DNA of 53,435 nt, from assembly GCA_018064845.1 (NCBI GenBank), contig JAGHUK010000005.1, positions 1 to 53,435 on the forward strand. Direction: 5' to 3'. The stretch is from Candidatus Hennigella equi. Its GTDB lineage: Bacteria; Bacillota_I; Bacilli_A; Mycoplasmatales; Mycoplasmoidaceae. The position numbers and the translations under genes are program-made. Below the pieces are notes generated by a model. That model saw nothing but the letters and a program-made list of their open reading frames with translations. It did not search any database and was not told the origin of the DNA. Within the stretch, counting starts at the first letter, position 1, and each line of letters begins with the position of its first letter. This document shows positions 44,615 through 53,435 of this stretch, piece after piece.

Positions 44615-46876
44615 TTATTCATCTTCATATTCAATTTTTCAACCGTCTTCCGCACAACGTAAACCGTGACTCGTTAATGTTGTTATCCAATCAGCTTCAT
44701 ACTCTTGTTGTGAAGTTCTTAATTTAATAATTCCAGAAGGTTGTAAAACATTTAAAGAATATATTGAATCACAACAATCTGCAAATTGTCAAGGAGCACC
44801 AAAACTTTTTAAATCAAGAAGCTCTAGGCCATTAATTCCAAAAAATGCGCTAGATTTTATGCTTTTTTCAACTGGATATAATTTGATGCGACGTATTTTT
44901 GTGTTATAGAAAGCATATTGGCCTATTGATTGTACAGACGCAGGGATATCCAAAAAATCACTATTTAAAAGTGTGCAACCATAGAAGGCTCGTTCTCCAA
45001 TCGCTGTTAGATGCTCAGGTAAATTTAATTCTCCTCTTAAATAACAGCATTGATAGAAGGCATCCTTTCCGATTGTATTTAATGATCTTGGGAACGCTAA
45101 ATTACCGATTAAACCTGTGCAATTAGCAAATGCAGATTCACCGATATTTTCCAAACCATTATTTAAAGAAAGTAGTCAACGTAAACTTTCAGTTTGAACA
45201 AAAACATCATCAAATGCATTATTGTTTATTGTTTGAATTTCATCTGGCAATTTAATACTTTCATAGTAGTTAATAAAAGGTAAATCACGTTTTTTAATAC
45301 CATTTAAAATTCGTTTATTTGTTGTAGAGAAGCAATCGTCTTCCATTACGTTTTCAGCATCTTGTGCATAGACATTTCAAAGATAACTATCAGGATAGCT
45401 TTCTTGTTGTGCTGTAGCCGCTAAACCAAAAGTTGTATCTAACACTCCAGCCCAAGCAATTTCATCTGCATCTGTTGAATCCGGATTGATAATTATTGTG
45501 CCTGTAGCAGAGATGTTTGATAAAGGTTTTTCGTTTGGCGCCTCTGCGTTAGTGCTTTCTAATAATGAGCTTTGATCATAATCAGTAACATCAATTAGAG
45601 AGAATTTTTTGCAATTATCAAAAGCAAACTTATTAATAACTTTTATTGTTTTACAAAGTTTAATTTTTGATAAATTTGTACAACCAGAAAAAGCATATTC
45701 GTCAATAGTACTAAATTGAGATTCGCAATTAGTAAAATCAACCGATGTTATGTTTGTACAATCTTGGAATGCTGACTTTCCTAAGGTAGCCAAAGATTTA
45801 GGTGGAGCGATAGTTCCATAAAAACCTGTACAACCGTTAAAAGCATTATTGCCAATAGTAGTTACTTCATCCCTAAACTTAACTCTCATTGGTGATGTGA
45901 TTGCGTTTGTTCCACTAAAAGCATCAGCTGCTATTTCAGTAATTTGGGCGGTTTTTGAATGAGGCAAGACAAAAACATCATATTTAGATCAATCTACACC
46001 ATCATTTGGACCTAAAATTTTAGTACCAGTTTCATCAATTTTAAAACAGCCTTCAACAGTTTCTTTTAATGATGAAATTTTAAAACCATCTAAACTTTGT
46101 CTTTTTAAAATTTCATCCCACTCTATATCATCAAAATAATCAAGACGCGCAGTTACTCTTCTTTGGGAAGGGTCTACATTTGTGCCTAAATCATAGAAAA
46201 TTGAGTTATTAAAATACAACCAACGTGGTATTTCTAATTGATCACCAAATTCTAGATGTCCAATTCCTTTACATCCAGAAAAAGCATATGCTCCAACATT
46301 TACAAGTGATTGAGGAAAAACTAACATTCCCGAAAGCGAGTTACAATTTCTAAAAGCAAAATCACCAACTGTAGTTATGGTAGATGGTAAAGATAATGCT
46401 CCTGTTATTCTTTGGCAATCACAAAATGCTTCATTTTCAATAACTTCCAAATTAGGTGCATGTGTACCCAAATCTATATCGTTGGTAATACCATAACAAC
46501 GAACAAAAGCCCTGCATCCAATTCTTTTTAATTGTGTGCACCCATCAAAGATGATAGTGTTAATATCACATGCATAACCATCAAATATACCATTAAATGC
46601 ATCGTTAGCAATATAAACGACATCTTTTGGTATTTGTAATTTATGGTAGCCAAACAAGTCTTCAATTTTTACATATGGTTTAAAACCATACAGTGTTTTT
46701 TGATCTTGTTCGTCTTCTCTTACATCCAACAATCTTTCTGGAATGATATCGTCATCGTTTTTATTAATGTTAATTACATTGCTGTAAGACACGCATGCAG
46801 TAAAAACAGGTAAAGTTGATACCATAGGTATCAAAGTAGATAAAATATGAATTCTATTTTTTCTAGAAATCTTCAT
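44615..46876 (-). CDS. Large BspA-like leucine-rich-repeat lipoprotein
   Basis: 753 residues. The signal peptide ends in V-F-T-A-C (Cys28). Three blocks of LRR_5 repeats are visible: about 90-200 (RIGCRAFVRCYGI, IENEAFCDCQRI, VGDFAFRNCNSL, VGAYAFSGCKGI), about 320-420 (IGNNAFNGCTGF, LGKSAFQDCTNI, IDEYAFSGCTNL, INKFAFDNCKKF), and about 560-690 (IGESAFANCTGL, IGKDAFYQCCYL, IGERAFYGCTLL, IGQYAFYN). Such proteins act as adhesins in other bacteria. A leaderless promoter, shared palindromically with the plus-strand gene at 46908, drives it. First gene of a three-gene minus-strand unit. Confidence 0.92.
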
Positions 46877-46907
46877 ACAACAATTATATATTTTATATAA
46901 TTTAGTT
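46877..46907. promoter_or_regulatory. 31-bp palindromic divergent promoter
   Basis: ATTATATA (46883-46890), TTT, and TATATAAT (46894-46901) form an exact 8-3-8 palindrome made of two outward-facing -10 boxes. Each TATAAT ends six bases before the ATG it serves (46876 on minus, 46908 on plus), so both transcripts would be leaderless. RNA polymerase cannot occupy both sites at once because each -35 zone extends over the other gene's start. Confidence 0.65.
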
Positions 46908-48626
46908 ATGAAAAATAAATCAAAATATTTCGGTTTACTTTCATGCCTATTTATTCCTATGTCAATAGGAACTATTTTTAGTGTTTCTTCGTGCGGTCGA
47001 ACAAACCCAAAACAAGACGATTGAATAACAGAGCCTTTAAATAAAACATATGAAAGTGAGATAGATAGCGAAAGAAAAGCGACTATTTATCTTTATGGTT
47101 TTGAATATAGTAAAGAAAAAGTTTCAATAGATGATTTAGTAGTTGAAACAACATTTGCAATTCCAGAATCAACAATCGATGTTAGTATTTTTGAACCACA
47201 ACCAGACATTAATTCATTCAACCTAAAACTAGAAATTACTAATGCAGTTGCCGTTGAAAATTTAAATGGTAGTTTTAAATTCTTTATTGAAAAAGATGGA
47301 CAAAAAACACAAATAAAAACAAAAGAATCAGTTTTCTACATTACATTATTTAAACACAGACATATTATTATTAATGAATCAACCGAATATGTACAACTAG
47401 TCAATGGAGAAGGAACTTTAAATTTTTCATTTGATTATCAAGGTGCTTTTGAACCTTCAAAGCTACAAGTAACAAACGATTTTGATGACAGAACGTTGAC
47501 AACAGTTTTTGAATCAACCATCACCGAAATTACTAATGTAAAAATAAATGTTTCATTAGCTATTCATGGCGCTCTACCAAACACAGCTATCGGAACATTC
47601 CACTTTATATATGAATCAAAAGAGGTTGAATCTGAAGCATCACCAATAACTATTAATATGCTTGGCGAAACATGAATAGTTCAAACCTACAATGATATGG
47701 ATGTTATTTATGATACAGGCACAGGTGGAGGAATAACGGGAGTTGTTATTAGAGGATTTAGCTTTAATGGGTTGACATCTGAATTTGAACCAGATGTTGA
47801 TGTTTTAATAGATGATGATCCTCTTAAACCTGGTCGTAATGTGTCTGTTGAAGAATTTGATTTAGGCGCAAAAACATTAGCGGTTAAGTTTTATATGGAT
47901 ACTGCCGATTTTGTCAAAGCAAGAAAGGCTAAATTTATTTTCAATGTTCCTGGAAGATTTGAAGGTGAATATGAAAGACAATTAAAGTGTTGTATACCTG
48001 TTCCTGAACAATATGTAACCGTTTCACCTGAAGAGGTTGAAGGTCATATGAGATACAACCTAATTGGAATGTTGGACAAACCTTCAACAGACACGATTCC
48101 ATACAATACATTGGTTATTCCTGACTCTGTTCAATGGATTCAACCATCTAGTTTGTTGGGATATTTTGCTCCTGGCAAATCTTGAGAAGGCGTGACATAT
48201 CTAGATTTTTCACAAGCCGTAGGCTTAACCAACATTGAATATGATGCCTTTAATAACAATGTAAATTTGACTAGAGATGTAATATTACCACGAACAGTTA
48301 ATCACATTGGAAGTAGGGCATTTGTTAATTGCAATATTGAATCTCTTTATATTCCAACAAATTTTCAATGACCAACAACTGTAGATTCTGAAGCATTCCA
48401 AGGATGTAAAAAGATTAATACGATTGACTTATCAGACTTTAAGTCAGTTCCAGATTGAATTAAAGTAGCAGACAATCATATCTTCAATGAGGTATCGCAT
48501 GAAGGATCTGACAAGGGAATAATTTATATTAACGATCTTTCCCTTGAAGCAGAATGAAGACAATACTTATTAGATGCAGGATATGCGGGTATGGTCGGAG
48601 AATGACAATTTATTGAAAGGAAATAA
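46908..48626 (+). CDS. Lipoprotein with C-terminal LRR units
   Basis: 572 residues. Signal peptide ends I-F-S-V-S-S-C. Residues about 40-370 are beta-rich, three related stretches each with a T-F/F-x-V or 'E-x-x-D-V-x-V' pattern and no known name. The C-terminal 170 residues carry LRR_5 units (NTLVIPDSVQWIQPSSL, TNIEYDAFNNNVNL, HIGSRAFVNCNI, DSEAFQGCKKI). This puts adhesin-like repeats on top of a stalk-like part. Leaderless start at 46908. Followed by a second LRR gene with TAA-T-ATG spacing. Trp are TGA. Confidence 0.87.
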
Positions 48627-48627
48627 T

Positions 48628-50514
48628 ATGAACAAATTTAAATTAATAAATGGAGCATGTATAGCAGCAGTTGGATTGGGAGCAATCATTCCTCCTGTTT
48701 GTATTCAATGTGTTAATTCGCAAAAAGAATTATTTAACATCACTGATGGTATTTTGTATGGTTTTAATAAATCATTATCACAAAAACAAATTAATAAGTT
48801 GTTAGAAGGACAAGATACACTAACCATTCCTTCTTATGTGACTAGAATTATGCCACAAGCGTTCTTTAACCCGAATGGTGATTATGATGTTGAAAGTTAT
48901 TCATTTATTCCATCAAACATTAAGACACTAGATTTATCTAAGGTCAACAATCTTGCTTTTGTTGGTAAGCAAGCATTTTATTGCGCGCCTTTTGAAAATA
49001 TTATATTTCCTCATGATATTTCAGTTGTTGAAGATTATGCTTTTGGTTATTGTGTAAATTTAAATTACATTGACTTATCACAATATAACAATTTTCCTTT
49101 GGTAGGTTGATCAAGTTTAGCTTGAAATTTTGGTCATGCTAAATCTGGTGTTATTTTAGTACAAAATGAAATAGCTAAAATTGAATGACAATATTATTTC
49201 TCAGTAAATAATGATTTTGTTTTTGGATCAGGACATTGAGTTATAGATGTACTTTCCTTCTCAAAAGTGTTTAATTTGAACGGAGACACAGTTGAAGGAT
49301 TTAGTGATGAATTCCTAAAAGCAAGTGATTTTCAAAAGCGTGAATTTATTAGATCTATAAGTGGAGATGATTCGGTTTTATCTTTCCCAATTTACACAAA
49401 TGGTCAAATAATTAAAAAGATTCTTCCTAATGCGTTCTATAACGAACAAACCGATTCATCTACAATACCATCATGAGTAAATGAATTATATTTTAGTGAT
49501 GAACAAAAAATAGCTTCGATCGGATCAAAAGCATTTAAAAAAGCGCCTTTCAAACAAATTATTTTAAATAATGACATCAACGAAGTCGGAGAACTTGCTT
49601 TCCAAGACTGTCCAAATTTGTTATACATAGATGCATCAGATTTACATTTTGTACCTGAAAATTGAAGTACAGTAGACGGAACGTGATCAACTCAATCTAT
49701 ATATAACGGAACAATAAAAATTAAAATTCCAAATTATAAAGAAACGATTTTCGACTATTTCAGAAAATGTGGATTAAACAATTGATCAGAGGAAGTTTCA
49801 TACAATCAACCTTTGAATATATATCACAATCTTTTGCTTGGATTTTATTATCCAGAACTTTCTGAAAAGGAAATTTCTCTTCTTCTAGATCCACAAGACA
49901 CCAGAGATGTGCAATTAACAATCCCAAGAGAAGTTGTTGCAATCAACGATAGAGCATTCGCTATTGTGTCTCACCCAACTTATTGGTCTACAATCCCAAC
50001 ATGTGTTAAGAGGGTATCCTTTGAAGATGATAGTATGTGTGATTATATTGGCCTAGAAGCATTCCTAGATGCAAAATTTGAACACATTAATTTACCAAAC
50101 CAATTAATAACTATTGGTGATATGGCGTTTATGCATTGTAGAAACTTAATTGATATTAATTTTCCTGCATCATTAGTTGAAGTAGGAAATCTTGGTTTCT
50201 ACGGATGTAACACACTCACTTCAATTAAATTACCAACAACATTACAATCTATTGGTTTGCAAGCATTTAGATCTTGCTATAAGATAAAAAATATTGATAT
50301 TTCAGACTTTCCAACAGATTGTACATCTGTACCTGTTGGATGATCAAAAATGGATGTATTTACAGACTTATGTCAAGATAGTGGTTGTACTATTACTGTT
50401 GCTAAAGGTACAACAGAAACAACAAAAGCAATGTGAAAGGAATATTTTATAACAGCAAGCGACTCAACAATGATCTTTGATAGTGATCATTGAAAAATTG
50501 TTGAACAACAATAA
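48628..50514 (+). CDS. BspA-like leucine-rich-repeat surface protein
   Basis: 628 residues. Signal peptide with an unusual lipobox region (PPVCIQC); either Cys24 or the following Cys could be acylated, or it may be cleaved differently. Three LRR clusters: about 60-160 (IMPQAFFN, VGKQAFYCAPF, VEDYAFGYCVNLNYI), about 270-340 (ILPNAFYNEQ, IGSKAFKKAPF, VGELAFQDCPNL) and about 420-580 (INDRAFAIV, IGLEAFLDAKF, IGDMAFMHCRNL, VGNLGFYGCNTL, IGLQAFRSCYKI). The middle repeats end in A-P-F rather than a Cys, unlike those of the minus-strand protein. Next gene starts six bases after its stop. Confidence 0.88.
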
Positions 50515-50519
50515 AAAAT

Positions 50520-52166
50520 ATGGCACGACTAAATATTTTAAAAGCTTTAATAATTGCTCCATTATCAATGGGGTTATTTAGTTGTGCAATTTCATGTGCA
50601 AAACCACAACCAGGTCCAACACCACCAGACCCACCACCACCTCCACCGCCAGAAGTTCCATATATTACAGCGCCTGATGATTTAGAACAATCTATTAATT
50701 TAGTAGATGGAGCTGGCTGTGCAATCTATGAAGGATTTAGATATTCAAATCTTGATATTGAAGACGAAGGCATATTCACTATCAACGCCCCTGGTTTTAA
50801 TGAGGCATTTGATAAGATAGATTACCAAATTGGTATTGATAGTTTAGATACAGAAAACCAAACATTTAACGTTAAAGTAACGATAAATAATGGTAAGTTA
50901 ATGGATAATGTAACTTCACGGTTCCATTTCTATTATGATGATGATGAAATAGAAGTAGATCAAACACCAATATTCCATTTATCATTAACTGGCGAAATGG
51001 GACAACCAAAAATTATTTATCCAGAAGAATATTCTGGTAATGTGCCTCTTTGTTCTGATACGGTTGCTTATGATATTCCAGGTTTTTCATACCGTGGTGT
51101 ATCAAACCCAGAAAACATAATAATTCAACCAAATTTTGATGCATCAGGTGTATTTAAAGCAAAAATTATTAATTTAGATACTGACGAACAAACATTTGAC
51201 GTCCATGTTAATGGTTATGATGTTACATCAAGATCATCAGACAATGCAATGAAATTTATATTAGATGAACAAGAACTTTTAGTTCCAGAACATGAACCAA
51301 CCAGAACAACATATTATCCTGGTGGTTATCCTGATTTTAAAAAAGGAGATTCTGATTCGTGGATGAAGTTGTGTATTAATGCTAGGTTATATGGTTTTAA
51401 AGAGTTGCAAGACCTTTATCATATAGAAACTTTTATTGGCTTAACAAAAACGTTTGTTGATCAAAACGGTTTTGAATACACAGTTAGAGTTATAGGTGAA
51501 AACCATGACGACTTAATTGGTGAAACATTATATGAAGGAACAAAAGCTTGTTTAACTTTTGAAATGATTAATGTTGTATGTGGTATAGAAAAAGATGAAG
51601 AGGATCAACCAGTAAGAGTTACCAAATTTATACCTTTTGATGATACCCCAACATGAAATCATGCTTGACCTGAAAGCACATTAAGAGCATTCTTGAATAG
51701 TGATAATTATATTGATGGGTTTAGAGGAGCATATCTCCCAGATTGAATTTCTTTATACATTCCTCGTGTTAAAAAGAAAACATTATTATTGGATGGAACG
51801 GTTCAAGAAACAGAAGATTATGTTTTTGTTGAAAGTCCAGCTGAAATTGGAGCCAACCTAGATCCTGATGCATATTCTGACCCAAGTGTTTATCGCAAGG
51901 AAGGAACTGTTTATGAGTTTTATGGAGACCTTTATTCAAATGAGTCAGACGGAAGACGTGTAAAAACATCTGCATTGGACGGTAGTGGACAAAGATATTG
52001 ATTACGTTCTGAAATCTGTGATCCAGATGAACCGCCGGAAGGAGAAAAAGGAAAAACTGGATGCTATATTGAAGGAGGATGGGTTGAAATGTGATATAAA
52101 CATAATCCATACCAACAAAAAGGAGATAAGCAGAATTTTTGTGTAGCACCATGCTTCTGTATATAA
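50520..52166 (+). CDS. Proline-linker lipoprotein with DUF6273-like C terminus
   Basis: 548 residues. After the signal (A-I-S-C as lipobox, preceded by LFSC) comes an extreme Pro stretch of about 20 residues (PGPTPPDPPPPPPP), a typical wall or surface spacer. Two similar beta modules follow (each with E-x-Q-T-F-x-V and about 130 residues apart: TENQTFNVKVTINN and TDEQTFDVHVNGYD). The C-terminal 200 residues have K-T-L-L-L-D and W-L-R-S-E-I and end A-P-C-F-C-I, like the DUF6273-type end of the lipoprotein at 11652-12722. Trp TGA is common here. No LRR units seen. Confidence 0.85.
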
Positions 52167-52173
52167 GGAAATT

Positions 52174-53435
52174 ATGATAAGAAAAAAATGATGAAAAGCA
52201 TTAGCGTTATCAGGTAGTGCAGCGACACTCTCATTTTTGCCCATTGCTATTTCTTCATGTTTTGAAAAGAAACCTGAACCAACACCCGAAGAGGCAACTA
52301 TAACATTGCCTTTAAAAGAAGTAACAACTATTGAACACGCTACACAAATGACAATATTTTGTAGTGATACAACAGTATTAGAACTTAGAGTTGGTATAAA
52401 GAATACTAAACCAGATTGTTTATCATTAGTTAGCGACACTATCCAAATGATTAATGGTGCCGGAACTATTGAATATATTATTGCAGATAGCATTACCAAC
52501 CCAACACAAATACTTTTTGATCTTGATGTGGCAATTTTAAATCCAGTCGGAAGAACAGAAGTGACAACCTTTGATAAATGTTCAATTATATATGCTAATC
52601 AAATTCCTGATGATGATAAGATAGTATGCTCATCATTCTCAATAGATTACTCTAATACGCATGTTGAATCATTTAATTTCACATTCTATCAAGAACCAAA
52701 AAGTGATATTAAAGTAACCTTTAAAACAGAAGAACCTGAAGGTACTTTATGAATAGATAGTGAATCATATCAAGTTCAAAAAGATCCTAAACCAGAAGTT
52801 AATTTATGGTATTTAACAATACCTGTTCATTTAAACATTCGTCAATATAAAAGTAGAGCTTTTGCTTTTGACCTTGAATTACAATTTATAAATTCTCGTG
52901 GTATTAAACAAACAACAAAATATACAAATTTAATTGTTAATTTTATAGAAATTGACTCTGAAGAAGTTCCATTAGACTATTATGAGATAAACTCTGCCGG
53001 CAAGATTCTTGGAATATATGATTCTATTTCTGAGCAACAAATGAGTGGCTATACTGTAATGAGATTCCCCGAAGAAGCTGAATCAATAGACGGTAGCGCC
53101 TTTGATAGAGTTAGCCATTTTGGTAACATCAAGAAAATTATTATGCCAAAGGGTATTAAAACTATTGGAGTAGATGCATTTTCTGGTTGTACAAATTTAT
53201 TTGAAATGGATTTGACAGACTATGGAGATAGAGGACCAACTTGATTCACTTATGGTTGTCCGCGAATGTTTGTTACAGAAAACATGAAGTTGAAATATGG
53301 ATATCTATGAACAGGCGGAATTATCGATAAAGAAAGTTGAGATGTATATCCAACTAGTATGGGATTACCAACAGGTTGAAATGTATTCTGTGCAAACCAA
53401 GTAACGCCTAGAGAATTGTATGATATAGATGAAGC
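52174..53435 (+). CDS. Lipoprotein with LRR unit, cut by window edge
   Basis: The first 420 residues are visible. Signal MIRKKWWKALALSGSAATL with A-I-S-S-C lipobox, then a P-E-P-T-P-E linker and beta modules spaced by acidic loops. At about 300-350 an LRR_5-like pair is present (ESIDGSAFDRVSHFGNIK and IGVDAFSGCTNLFEM). The design matches the gene at 46908 (modules, then LRR). The start ATG at 52174 has AAGGAAATT just before it. The stop lies beyond the window. Confidence 0.85.

Noticed and set aside
44614-44655. An earlier start (MRKTVEKLNMKMNN) for the lipoprotein at 43342-44613
   Set aside because: It would overlap the upstream gene and put charged residues before an already complete signal peptide; the ATG at 44613 follows the TAA-T-ATG pattern seen elsewhere here.
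41967-53435. CRISPR or tandem DNA repeats in the LRR region
   Set aside because: The repetition is at the protein level with divergent codons; I saw no regular DNA repeats with spacers.

Overview
This is a Mollicutes (mycoplasma-type) chromosome segment around the replication origin. The DNA is AT-rich. UGA is read as tryptophan throughout: in-frame TGA falls at conserved Trp positions in gyrB, uvrB, secA, nrdD and others, and only TAA and TAG act as stops. Surface lipoproteins are abundant. The mix of a full UMP pathway, an arginine deiminase pathway, a class III (anaerobic) ribonucleotide reductase, an MEP-pathway kinase and BspA-like LRR lipoproteins would fit the Malacoplasma/Ureaplasma side of the group and an anaerobic host niche. 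That placement is inference. Coordinates below merge reading frames across TGA=Trp.

Layout. 1-157: 5' part of tmRNA (minus). 205-492: an ArsR-type repressor broken by an in-frame TAA. 685-6210: S4 protein, gyrB, gyrA and a lipoprotein. 6308-11613: six-gene pyr operon (pyrC-K-D-F-E-B) whose last product carries a PyrI-type zinc domain. 11652-13844 (minus): a GMP reductase/IMPDH-like enzyme followed by a lipoprotein. 13957-15138: an orphan F420 ligase-like protein. 15160-18439 (minus): arcA-argF(arcB)-arcC. 18506-23448 (minus): DUF948-like protein, secA, uvrB. 23563-24174: a divergent sigma-factor-like gene. 24163-26737 (minus): dnaA and dnaN, with DnaA-box-like sites between them. 26810-31453: rpmH, rnpA, yidC, rsmA, ispE, gltX. 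31488-35886: rpoE, fba, ychF, tdk and a membrane protein. 35909-39148 (minus): pth and an anaerobic RNR locus in which NrdD is split in two, with nrdG between the pieces. 39282-53435: a surface-protein region of seven lipoprotein genes, several with BspA-like leucine-rich repeats, arranged around a 31-bp palindromic divergent promoter.

How it fits together. No carAB is present, so the carbamoyl phosphate for PyrB most plausibly comes from catabolic ornithine carbamoyltransferase, linking arginine fermentation to UMP synthesis. PyrDK (NAD-linked, class 1B) and NrdDG both suit life without oxygen. The conserved origin block (dnaA-dnaN-yaaA-gyrB-gyrA in many Firmicutes) is split here: yaaA-gyrB-gyrA lies about 20 kb from dnaA-dnaN. 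No protein-coding gap exceeds 300 bases, and I saw no tRNA, rRNA, CRISPR array or transposase.
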